DNA of 64,000 nucleotides from Nocardioides sp. LHD-245 (GTDB lineage: Bacteria > Actinomycetota > Actinomycetes > Propionibacteriales > Nocardioidaceae), in assembly GCF_030929495.1 (NCBI RefSeq), contig NZ_JAVFWN010000016.1, positions 62,001 through 126,000 of the forward strand, in the 5' to 3' direction. Within the stretch, counting starts at the first letter, position 1, and every line of letters starts with the position of its first letter. A program made the translations under genes and the position numbers. Below are positions 8,524 to 15,434 of the stretch, one piece after another. The notes beneath the pieces are model-generated. The model was not told the origin of the DNA. It made no database searches and worked only from the letters and a program-made list of their open reading frames with translations.

Positions 8524-9884
8524 CGAGTGCCCCCCTCGCTGAACCGGTAGGTCACCACTGCGGCCCAGTAGATCGGACTGACCCGGAGGTCCCCCTCCCG
8601 CCAGCGCCGCATCTGCGCCCGCTGCCAGGTGTTGACCGCTCGCCCCGGATCGGCGGCGCGATGGGCGGTGTCGACCGCTTCGACCAGCTCGGACATCAGG
8701 TCCTCGCTGCCGGCGGTCGGGAGCGCCGACGGATCCGGAGCAGCCTGCCGGAAGCCGGCGGCGGTCGGCAGCGACCACAACGTCGCGGTCACCACCTCGG
8801 CTCCACCGAGCACCATCGCCGCGACCAGTCCGGCCGCCTCGTCGAAGCGGTAGTCGCCACCGGACGCGCAGGCCAGCAGGGCCACCCGCGGCGGGATCGG
8901 CGCGCCGAGCTCGAGCAGGTCGCGCACCTGGAGCGGCCGGTGCTCGCCGACCGGATCAGCCGCCCCCTCGACGTCGGCCCGGCACGCCAGGTGCAACGCC
9001 GTGCCCTCCGCACCGCCTCCGTCGGGGGCGGCGCTGACGTGTCCTACGAACACCATCCGGCTGGGGCGCTGCGCGAGCTGATCGGCGAGCCACCGGCGAT
9101 CGGTGTCGGTGCGCCGGAAGAGCTCGACCGGGTCCGCGACCACGGGCAGGGTCGCCGCCCGGGCGACCGCCGCTGCGTAGTGGCGGCTGAGTCTGGTGTC
9201 GGGAGCGGGCCGGCCGAGCACCGAGCCGAGCGCGCCGTCCGCGCGTTGCCCGGGCACCCGCGGGTCGAGCACCAGCAGCGGACGCTCCTCGTCGACCGGT
9301 CCCGTCGACCGGTGGTGCGCGGCGATGTTGGCCGGCACCGCCATCGCGACGTCGGCCAGCTCCATCAGCCGGAACCGCTCGCGGAAGGTGTGCCGGCGTG
9401 CGTCCGGCCACTCGATCTGGGCGGCGCCGGTGCCGGCGGTGGTGATCGCCTCGGCGCTCGAGCGCAGCATCGAGAGGAAGTCCGGCGCCGACGTGGGCAC
9501 GGCGAGCTGTCCCCACGGCACCCGGCCCAGCCGGGCGCTGGGCGCCACGAAGAGGGACGGCCGCGGCTCGGCGACGCAGTCGAGGACCAGCTTCCACGCC
9601 TCCATCGGGATCAGGAGTACGGCGAGGCGATAGGCCAGCGTGAGCTCGGCGTCCGGATCCCTGAACCCACCGTGGTTGCGGGCACGCGCCACGGCTTCGG
9701 CGGTGGTCTCGCCTCCCCGTGGCTCGGGCAGGGCGTCGGCCAGCTCGTCGAGCGCGGCGAGGAGCAGCGGCTCCTCGAGGGTCCAGGTGACGCTGCGCTC
9801 GGGCGCTCCGACCACCCGCAGGCTGGCGTACGTCGCCACGCCCACGTCGGCGTACCGCAGGACGAGGACGGTGGGCCCGGTCAT
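8520..9884 (-). CDS. CHAT-domain (caspase-fold) protease
   Basis: A 454-residue protein with a CHAT domain filling its C-terminal two thirds. The domain opens with a core strand and RVPWGQLAVP (121-130), the usual position of the LPF-like motif. It then shows the catalytic histidine H282 in VFVGHVS and the catalytic cysteine C339 in ALLACASGGD, followed by EVVTATLWSLP, a typical CHAT continuation. CHAT proteins are caspase-like cysteine peptidases, often activated through TPR partners, as in the type III-E CRISPR protease that cleaves a paired substrate. The gene starts four bases inside the TPR gene, so the two are made together. Both dyad residues are intact, so it should be active. Target and trigger are unknown. 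Confidence 0.88.
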   Translation of the reverse strand: MTGPTVLVLRYADVGVATYASLRVVGAPERSVTWTLEEPLLLAALDELADALPEPRGGETTAEAVARARNHGGFRDPDAELTLAYRLAVLLIPMEAWKLVLDCVAEPRPSLFVAPSARLGRVPWGQLAVPTSAPDFLSMLRSSAEAITTAGTGAAQIEWPDARRHTFRERFRLMELADVAMAVPANIAAHHRSTGPVDEERPLLVLDPRVPGQRADGALGSVLGRPAPDTRLSRHYAAAVARAATLPVVADPVELFRRTDTDRRWLADQLAQRPSRMVFVGHVSAAPDGGGAEGTALHLACRADVEGAADPVGEHRPLQVRDLLELGAPIPPRVALLACASGGDYRFDEAAGLVAAMVLGGAEVVTATLWSLPTAAGFRQAAPDPSALPTAGSEDLMSELVEAVDTAHRAADPGRAVNTWQRAQMRRWREGDLRVSPIYWAAVVTYRFSEGGTR

Positions 9885-11539
9885 GGCCAGGTCCGCCACA
9901 TCGGCTCGTCGGTCGTGATGGTGCGGCCGTAGCGGGAGGTGGCGAGCTCGCGGTAGTGGCGCAGGATCGGCGGCGCGCCGGGGTCCATCTGCAACGCGGG
10001 CGCCGGGCCGATCCGGGTCAACGAGACCGATCTCCTGGACGTGGTCAGCATGTCGCCCGGGTGCTCCGGGAGGACGGCGAAGGGCAGGTCGGTGGTCGCC
10101 GGGACGGGTCCACCGTGCTCGGGCTCGGCGGTGTCGAAGGCGCCACGGACCGCGTGGTGCTCGATCAGCTCGGCGATGAGGGCGGTGTTCTCCCACGCGT
10201 GTGCGATGGCGAACGCGCCGGCGTACATCGGCGCGGAGATGCTGGTGGCCCATCGCGCGCGGGCCGCCGGGTCCGCGATGGCGTGCCGTTCGGCGTCGAC
10301 GGCCAGCGCGGCCGGGACGATCAGCTCCGCTGCCTGCTCCAGCTTGCCCATGGCACGCCGGTGCATCCGCGACCCCGGGCGCGAGGAGTAGACGGCGAGC
10401 TCGCCCTGGGGGTCGAACCCCAGGTCGGCCAGGGCATCAGCGCGCCACACCATGCCGAGCTGGAAGTCGAGCCGGGCGTACTGCACCCACGTGCTGCGCG
10501 GCCACCCGTCGAGGACCTCGCGCGCCTGGGCGAGGTACTCGACGGCCGCCGGGAAGTCGCTGCGGAAGATCGGCGCCCAGCTGCGCTGCAGCAACAGGCG
10601 ATGCACCTGGAGCGACTTGTCGACCTCACGCCAGTGCCGCTCCGCCTCGTCCCAGCACTGCTCGACCATCTCCAGGTGGCCGCACGCCAGCGCGACCAGC
10701 CCGCGCTGGTACCAGACGCGCGACACCTCGTGGGCGCGCGCGTGCTCGGCGATCACCGGGTAGCACTCGACGTACAGCTGGTCGGCGGCGATCAGGTCGC
10801 CGTCGGTCCACCGGATGATGCCGCGTTCCAGCTGGGAGCGGGCGGCGTCCAGGCGCCATCCGCGGGCCTCGGCGCGCGCCCCGGCCCGGCGCAGCCAGGG
10901 CTCGGCCTCGGCGAGACGGCCGGTCTCGACGCAGAAGCGGCCGTAGCCCAGGCCCGCGCTCACCAGCAGGCGATCGCCCCAGAGGTCGTCGTCCCCCGAC
11001 TCCTCCACCATGGCGATCACCTCCTCCCACAAGGGGATCGCGGCGGCATATCGGTCGTCCTCGCACAGTGCGTCGGCACACCGGATCCGCGCATGGGCCA
11101 TCAGATGCCGGCGCTCGCGCGCGTGCCCGGTCATCGGTACGGCGTCCAGCGCGGCCAAGGCGGCGCGGGCCCCGTCGTGATCGCCCCGGGCCGCGGCCAG
11201 GCCGGACTCCAGATAGGGGGGCCACCCGGCGTACTGCTCGATCATGGCCTGGATCTCCGGGACCGTCAGCGTGAGCTCGGCAGGCGGGTCGGGGTGGGTG
11301 CCGGCCAGGATGGCGGCGTACTGCGTGAGGACGTGGTCGAGCTGGCGGGCACAGTCGGCGGCCCGGTCGTGGGCGGTGCGGACCAGGAAGATCTCGCCGA
11401 GCTGGGCGAACACCGCGGACATCCAGTCGTCGCGATCGGCCTCCTCGATCGTCGGCACGAGGGGCATCAGCAGGGCGTGGGCGGCCTCCTCGTTGCCTGC
11501 GAAGGCCAGCTGCCGGGCCCGATCCAGGTCAGCACGCAT
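9881..11539 (-). CDS. TPR-like helical repeat protein paired with the CHAT protease
   Basis: A 552-residue soluble protein made of helical hairpins. Repeated alternations of small and aromatic residues (for example GLGYGRFCVETGRLAEAEPWL and YQRGLVALACGHLEMVEQCW, each one repeat) give a TPR solenoid over about residues 1-380. A C-terminal region of about 170 residues is not repeat-like and ends in basic and Trp-rich sequence. The ATG at 11539 lies just after a strong hairpin, and the stop overlaps the CHAT ATG. By analogy with known TPR-CHAT pairs it is probably the regulator or substrate-recognition arm of the protease. TPR assignment is from sequence pattern, not a profile search. Confidence 0.82.
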   Translation of the reverse strand: MRADLDRARQLAFAGNEEAAHALLMPLVPTIEEADRDDWMSAVFAQLGEIFLVRTAHDRAADCARQLDHVLTQYAAILAGTHPDPPAELTLTVPEIQAMIEQYAGWPPYLESGLAAARGDHDGARAALAALDAVPMTGHARERRHLMAHARIRCADALCEDDRYAAAIPLWEEVIAMVEESGDDDLWGDRLLVSAGLGYGRFCVETGRLAEAEPWLRRAGARAEARGWRLDAARSQLERGIIRWTDGDLIAADQLYVECYPVIAEHARAHEVSRVWYQRGLVALACGHLEMVEQCWDEAERHWREVDKSLQVHRLLLQRSWAPIFRSDFPAAVEYLAQAREVLDGWPRSTWVQYARLDFQLGMVWRADALADLGFDPQGELAVYSSRPGSRMHRRAMGKLEQAAELIVPAALAVDAERHAIADPAARARWATSISAPMYAGAFAIAHAWENTALIAELIEHHAVRGAFDTAEPEHGGPVPATTDLPFAVLPEHPGDMLTTSRRSVSLTRIGPAPALQMDPGAPPILRHYRELATSRYGRTITTDEPMWRTWP

Positions 11540-11570
11540 GGCTCCAACCTAGGGGTCGCGAAAACGGCGA

Positions 11571-11611
11571 CCTCCCCGGCATCGCGACCGTGGGCCACGG
11601 TGCCGGGGAGG
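11571..11611 (-). terminator. Strong hairpin between the LpqH-like and TPR genes
   Basis: CCTCCCCGGCA (11571-11581) and TGCCGGGGAGG (11601-11611) form a perfect 11-bp stem, and the 19-nt loop contains a smaller CCGTGG/CCACGG palindrome. On the minus strand the stem is followed by TCGCCGTTTTCG, a weak T run. It could terminate the LpqH-like transcript or act as an attenuator that lets part of the transcription through to the TPR-CHAT genes, since only about 30 bp remain before the TPR start codon. Confidence 0.65.
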
Positions 11612-11635
11612 GCTGCGCCGGAAGGGGCGGCGCGA

Positions 11636-12205
11636 TCACGTGCAGCTGATCGTGATCTCGAACGCCTTGGTGATCATCTCGCCGGTCGGGTCCGTCATGT
11701 CGGCGCCGGCCGCCTCGCCGGTGAGCGTGTAGGTGTCACCGTCGACGCTGACCTCGGCGGAGCCGACCTCCATGCCACCCATCGAGGAGACCGCGAGCGC
11801 GGTGCCGTCGACCACCATCGAGAACGCCTCCACCTTCGGTGTGTCCTCGTCGGTCAGCACGATGCCGAGGCCCTGCTGACCGCCGGCCGCCCCGCTGGCG
11901 ATGGTGATCTTGCCGCCCTGCCTGACGCACGTGACGGTGCTGAGGTCGAGGCCCTCGAGGTCCTTGCCCTCGACCTTGACGGAGGTGTCGCCGCCGGAGC
12001 TGACGCTCGTGTCGCCCTCGTCCACCGCGGCGTCGCCCTCGTCCGCCTCATCCACCGGTGCGTCGTCCTTCGACCCGGAGTCCTCGGTGCTGCCCTGGCT
12101 GGTGGAGTCGGTCGTGGTGTCGCCCTCGTCCTCGGAGCAGGCGGTCATCGTGCCGGCCAGAGCGAGGACGGCGATGCCAGCGGTCAGGAGGTTCTTGAGC
12201 TTCAT
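11636..12205 (-). CDS. LpqH-family lipoprotein (mycobacterial 19-kDa antigen family)
   Basis: A 189-residue lipoprotein. The signal peptide ends in a lipobox with the lipidated cysteine in GTMTACSEDE (about residue 23), followed by a Ser/Thr/Asp/Glu-rich linker of about 55 residues. The C-terminal domain matches the LpqH fold in order: a first cysteine in VTCVRQGGKITIA, then GIVLTDEDTPKVEAF, a D-G-YTLTGEA.GADMTDP motif and the closing FEITISCT with the partner cysteine. The start is supported by GAGAAGGGA upstream. Family members are surface antigens of unclear biochemical role. It shares an upstream element with the membrane-protein pair at 4496-6069, which ties it to the CHAT cluster. Confidence 0.87.
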   Translation of the reverse strand: MKLKNLLTAGIAVLALAGTMTACSEDEGDTTTDSTSQGSTEDSGSKDDAPVDEADEGDAAVDEGDTSVSSGGDTSVKVEGKDLEGLDLSTVTCVRQGGKITIASGAAGGQQGLGIVLTDEDTPKVEAFSMVVDGTALAVSSMGGMEVGSAEVSVDGDTYTLTGEAAGADMTDPTGEMITKAFEITISCT

Positions 12206-12250
12206 GGGTTGTCCCTTCTCACTACGTCGCCCGAGTGGCGTCGTCATGCA

Positions 12251-12287
12251 GGGAGTCCATCCCCTGGCCCCAGCTACCGATCCCAAC
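12251..12287 (-). promoter_or_regulatory. Bipartite promoter-like element, copy 2
   Basis: On the minus strand: GTTGGGATCGGTAGC (12287-12273), 11 bp, then GATGGACTCCC (12261-12251), ending 45 bp before the ATG at 12205. It matches copy 1 at 6110-6146 in sequence, spacing and distance to the start codon. Its upstream block overlaps the end of a possible 32-codon ORF. Confidence 0.6.
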
Positions 12288-12372
12288 TTCCGGTGAGCCG
12301 CAGCGCGCCGCTGAGTGGGTCGACGTGCGCGACGGGCTCGTCGAACACGCGGCGTACGTTCCTCCCCGTCAC
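12274..12372 (-). CDS. Possible 32-residue ORF coupled to the upstream oxidoreductase
   Basis: A GTG at 12372 overlaps the TGA of the upstream gene (GTGA) and opens a 32-codon frame containing RRVFDEPVAHVDPLSGALRL, ending SWDR. Codon choice is GC3-rich like real genes, and the composition looks protein-like. It may be a small coupled protein or the tail of a decayed gene. Not recognised, and low confidence. Confidence 0.3.
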   Translation of the reverse strand: MTGRNVRRVFDEPVAHVDPLSGALRLTGSWDR

Positions 12373-12995
12373 GCCTGAGCGACCACCCCCAGATGAGTCT
12401 GGTGGTGCGACGCGTCCACTGCCTCGTCGACGAGGGCGATGGCGTGGTCGGCGTACGTGATCCGCGCAGCGGCGTCACCGGGAGCCAACTGGTATCCGCC
12501 GGTAGGTGCGCCGCCATGATCGAAGTCGCCGCTCGGGCTGATCGCCACCCAGCCGAGGCCCGACGCGCGCAGTACGTCGAGGGCGGCGAGGTGGCTCAGA
12601 TAGAACGAGCGGTACTCCTGCGGGTACTCGAAGGTGTCCATGAGCGGTGTCCCGGTCGCGTCCGGAAGCAGCGATGCGAGGCCGACCCAGACCAGCCGGG
12701 CACTCCCCACGACCTCAGCCAGTCCCTGTGCGGCGGCGGGAAGGAAGACTGCTGGGTCGCTGGACGCGTCGTAGACGGCGGCGATCACGGCATCCTGACC
12801 GCTGACCGTAGCGGCCAGCGTCGCAGGGTCGGTGATGTCACCGGCCCTCACTGTCACGTCCGCCGGGGCCTCGTACGCTGCTGGGTCCCGCACCACCGCG
12901 GTGACCTCGTGGCCTCGGGCCACTGCCTCGGCCACTGCGGCGCTCCCCGCGCGCCCGCGGGCGCCGATCACCACGATCCTCTTCGTTGCTGCCAT
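12369..12995 (-). CDS. NAD(P)-binding oxidoreductase (NmrA/SDR-like)
   Basis: A 208-residue Rossmann-fold protein. It starts KRIVVIGARGRAGSAAVAEA, a GxxGxxG dinucleotide site at about residues 10-16, followed by an acidic GDITD segment at the adenine pocket (about 52-56) and YLSHLAALDVLR in the region of the YxxxK motif, though the lysine is absent. It resembles short NAD(P)H-binding proteins of the YwnB/NmrA-like type, some of which are regulatory rather than catalytic. It is divergent from an HxlR regulator with a shared 54-bp intergenic region, so it is probably that regulator's target, perhaps in redox or electrophile response. Confidence 0.85.
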   Translation of the reverse strand: MAATKRIVVIGARGRAGSAAVAEAVARGHEVTAVVRDPAAYEAPADVTVRAGDITDPATLAATVSGQDAVIAAVYDASSDPAVFLPAAAQGLAEVVGSARLVWVGLASLLPDATGTPLMDTFEYPQEYRSFYLSHLAALDVLRASGLGWVAISPSGDFDHGGAPTGGYQLAPGDAAARITYADHAIALVDEAVDASHHQTHLGVVAQA

Positions 12996-13019
12996 GGGGG
13001 TGAGGCTAGATCGACCGTC

Positions 13020-13037
13020 GGTTACCGATCGGATACC
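13020..13037. promoter_or_regulatory. Candidate HxlR operator
   Basis: An 18-bp near-palindrome, GGTTACCGATCGGATACC, centred on CGATCG, with mismatches only at positions 4/5 and 14/15. It lies in the divergent gap between the oxidoreductase gene (start 12995) and the HxlR gene (start 13050), where autoregulation and target control would both be possible. Confidence 0.5.
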
Positions 13038-13049
13038 TACAGTGGGGCC

Positions 13050-13394
13050 ATGACGCCGTTGCGAGCCGACATGTTCGATGAGATCTGCCCGTCGACCCTG
13101 GTCCCGCTCCGCATGGCTGACAAGTGGGCCCCGCTGGTCATCCGTTGCCTCGAGGAGGGGCCTCGTCGCTTCTCCGAGCTCCGGGTCCCGATCAGGGCGA
13201 GCGCGAAGGCGCTGACCACGTCCCTGCGGCGCCTGGAACGTGACGGCTTCGTGTCACGTTCGGCTGTTGGACGTTCGGTGACCTACGCGCTGTCGCCGCT
13301 GGGCGAGAGCCTCCTGGCCCAACTCGAGGTGTGGTGCGCGTGGGCTTCCGAACATTGGGACGACCTCCTCGACGCCCGCGACCCGGTCGGCTGA
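13050..13394 (+). CDS. HxlR-family transcriptional regulator
   Basis: A 114-residue winged-helix regulator. It contains the family elements CPSTLVPLRMADKWAPLVI, then ELRVPIRASAKALTTSLRRLE as the recognition helix, and a wing (SRSAVGRSVTYALSPLG). HxlR proteins respond to aldehydes, quinones or thiol stress, and the N-terminal cysteine in DEICPS (residue 13) could be the sensing residue. The ATG at 13050 gives the usual family length. A longer upstream frame is a shadow of the divergent gene. Confidence 0.92.
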   Translation: MTPLRADMFDEICPSTLVPLRMADKWAPLVIRCLEEGPRRFSELRVPIRASAKALTTSLRRLERDGFVSRSAVGRSVTYALSPLGESLLAQLEVWCAWASEHWDDLLDARDPVG

Positions 13395-13631
13395 TCGCTG
13401 GAAACGGCCTCACCACGCCGGAAATAGTCCGCCCGGTCGACCTCGGTGCCGACTCGGAGGACGACCTCGCAGCCGCGGTGAGGCAGGTGATCCGTCCTAC
13501 GCCGCTCACCGTCCAGGCTGGCTGTCCCGGCTCGGCGGGCGAGTGGTGGCGGAAGCCGAGCCTTCCCGTGGTCAGTCCGGTGCGCGCCGTGTCGTTCGGC
13601 ACCCGTGGCGTCCTTGATGCCGACCCGCTGT

Positions 13632-14279
13632 CTACGTGCTGGCCTGTCCTGTCGACCAAGCCCAGGCCGCGATCGCGACCCGGTTCGAGACGTGGAGCTT
13701 GCGTCCGATGTTGGCCACGTGGTTCTTCACCGTCCCGGCGCTGATGAACAGCTCGTCGGCGATCTCCGCATTGGTCCGGCCCTGGGCGACCAGTCGCACC
13801 ACCTCGAGCTCGCGGGCGCTGAGCGACGGGCCCTCGGCGCTGTGACCGGTCGCGGCAACGACGTGGCGCAGCAGCCGGACGGTGAGCTGCGGGCTGATCA
13901 GGGTGTCTCCGGACATGGCCGCGCGGATCGCTTCGACGAGCAGCCCCGGCCCGGATCGCTTGAGGAGGAACCCGACCGCGCCGTTGCGCAGGGCGGTGTG
14001 GACGTACTCGTCGAGATCGAATGTCGTCACCACGATCACGCGCGTGGGCTCGGCGACCCCGGAACCGGCGAGCGCCCTGGTCAGCTCCAGGCCGTCGAGA
14101 CCCGGCATGCGGATGTCGGCGAGCACCACGTCGGGCCGGAGGCGCCGCGCCTGGTCGAGGGCCGAGTTGCCGTCGGGGGCCTCGGCGATGACCGTCATGT
14201 CGGGCTGGGCATCCAGAACCATGCGGAAGGCGTCGCGGATCCCTGGCTGGTCGTCCGCGATCAGGACCCGGGTCGTCAC
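13632..14279 (-). CDS. NarL/LuxR-family response regulator
   Basis: A 215-residue regulator with receiver residues D9/D10, phosphoacceptor D55 in LADIRMPG and K in FLLKRSGPG, and a LuxR-type helix-turn-helix at about 145-205 (LSARELEVVRLVAQGR, NAEIADELFISAGTVKNHV). It overlaps the kinase gene by four bases. The twin TGCCGATCGGCA palindromes upstream of the kinase are plausible binding sites for it. The 237 bp between this gene and the HxlR gene show no recognisable gene or element. Confidence 0.95.
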   Translation of the reverse strand: MTTRVLIADDQPGIRDAFRMVLDAQPDMTVIAEAPDGNSALDQARRLRPDVVLADIRMPGLDGLELTRALAGSGVAEPTRVIVVTTFDLDEYVHTALRNGAVGFLLKRSGPGLLVEAIRAAMSGDTLISPQLTVRLLRHVVAATGHSAEGPSLSARELEVVRLVAQGRTNAEIADELFISAGTVKNHVANIGRKLHVSNRVAIAAWAWSTGQAST

Positions 14280-15304
14280 GCCGTCGCTCCTTGCTCTGTG
14301 GTGCGGGACAACGGAAGGGCGACGGTCACTTCCCAGCCGCGCGATCGACGCGGCCCGGCCTCCACACTGCCACCGAGACGCTGCGCACGTTCGGTCATCG
14401 CGGCCAGACCGAGCCCAGCGGTCGCACGGCGTGACGCCCCGGACCGCCCGTCACCGTCGTCGGCGATCGAGACCACCAGCCAACCGTCGGCTTCCGTCAG
14501 CACCACGCTCACCGCCGTGGCGCGGACGGCGTGGCGTCGTACGTTCGTCAGTGCCTCGACCACAGCGCGATATGCCTCGGCCCCTGTGATCGCGCTGACC
14601 TCCCGGGTCAGTGTCCGCTCGACGACGGCCAGGACCTCGCCGGCAGCGGCGAACCTCCGCACCAGCTCGTCGATGTCGTCGATGCCGCCGCGGGTGATGC
14701 GGACCGGGTCCCCGTCGTCGCCCAGGCCGTGGACGGTCTGGTCCATCGACTCGAGGGCGCGGATCCCGGCAGCCTCGATCTGTCCGAGCAGCTCGGCAAC
14801 CCTCGGATCGCCCAGGGGGAGCACAGCGGCACCGGCCTGGGCGCGCGCGACGATCTCGCTGATGTCGTGGGCGACGAAGTCGTGGAGATCCACCGCGAGC
14901 CTCAGTCGCTGCTCGGTCCTCGCCGTGGTGATCGCCCGCGCTCGCTCGGCGGCGACCCAACGCAGGTACAGGGCTGCGGCTCCCAGGACGACGGGCGGGA
15001 TGAGCCAGGCCGCGCTTGCCGCCGCTGCGGTCAGGACCGGTTCGTCGGGCACGAAGCGCTGCACCCACAGCGTCGATCCGGCGGCAGCAAGTGCCCCGGA
15101 CACAACCGCTGGCCGGGGCTCCGACCAGCGGACGACGACGAACACCAGGGCAGTGAGCACGAGTGGCTCGGCGAGCAGCCACGTCCCGGCGTCCTGGTCC
15201 TGACCAGTCATGGCCCGATCTGTCGTCCGGCTCAGCGCCGTGACGGCGATCGAGATCGAACCGGCTGCGGCCGCGGTGGCCGCAGCCAGCGTTCGTCCAT
15301 CCAC
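14276..15304 (-). CDS. Sensor histidine kinase (HisKA_3 type)
   Basis: A 342-residue kinase with four or so N-terminal membrane helices, a phosphoacceptor H141 in AVDLHDFVAHDIS, N box ALTNVRRHA and ATP-binding SIADDGDG and GLAAMTERAQRLGG. The GTG at 15304 gives an extra hydrophobic N-terminal segment; an internal ATG at codon 32 is an alternative start. It works with the overlapping response regulator and is divergent from the membrane protein at 15435-16565. Signal unknown. Confidence 0.92.
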   Translation of the reverse strand: MDGRTLAAATAAAAGSISIAVTALSRTTDRAMTGQDQDAGTWLLAEPLVLTALVFVVVRWSEPRPAVVSGALAAAGSTLWVQRFVPDEPVLTAAAASAAWLIPPVVLGAAALYLRWVAAERARAITTARTEQRLRLAVDLHDFVAHDISEIVARAQAGAAVLPLGDPRVAELLGQIEAAGIRALESMDQTVHGLGDDGDPVRITRGGIDDIDELVRRFAAAGEVLAVVERTLTREVSAITGAEAYRAVVEALTNVRRHAVRATAVSVVLTEADGWLVVSIADDGDGRSGASRRATAGLGLAAMTERAQRLGGSVEAGPRRSRGWEVTVALPLSRTTEQGATA

Positions 15305-15342
15305 TTCTCGGAGCCTAGGCGCTCAACGACGAGGGGTCGATG

Positions 15343-15354
15343 TGCCGATCGGCA
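15343..15354. promoter_or_regulatory. Palindromic operator candidate 1
   Basis: A perfect 12-bp palindrome, TGCCGATCGGCA, with flanks that also match the second copy (CGAYG before, T after). It lies in the 130-bp divergent region between the kinase and membrane protein genes. Its centre is exactly 42 bp from that of copy 2, close to four helical turns, so two bound dimers would face the same side of the DNA. Confidence 0.6.
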
Positions 15355-15384
15355 TGGGCCCGGGCGCAGGCAGCCGCCTCGACG

Positions 15385-15396
15385 TGCCGATCGGCA
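15385..15396. promoter_or_regulatory. Palindromic operator candidate 2
   Basis: The second perfect TGCCGATCGGCA palindrome, 39 bp before the ATG of the divergent membrane protein gene. The 17-base context CGACGTGCCGATCGGCAT differs from copy 1 at one base. Confidence 0.6.
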
Positions 15397-15434
15397 TCTG
15401 GGCACACGACGTCGGGCGGGGCGAGGCTCGAACC

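Noticed and set aside
9956..12460. An 834-codon plus-strand frame over the TPR and LpqH-like genes.
   Set aside because: It runs antisense to genes with clear family motifs and is Gly/Arg-rich shadow sequence.
13395..13659. Minus-strand open frame covering 13192-13659.
   Set aside because: It overlaps the HxlR gene, has no recognisable motif or ribosome-binding site, and composition resembles shadow ORFs.
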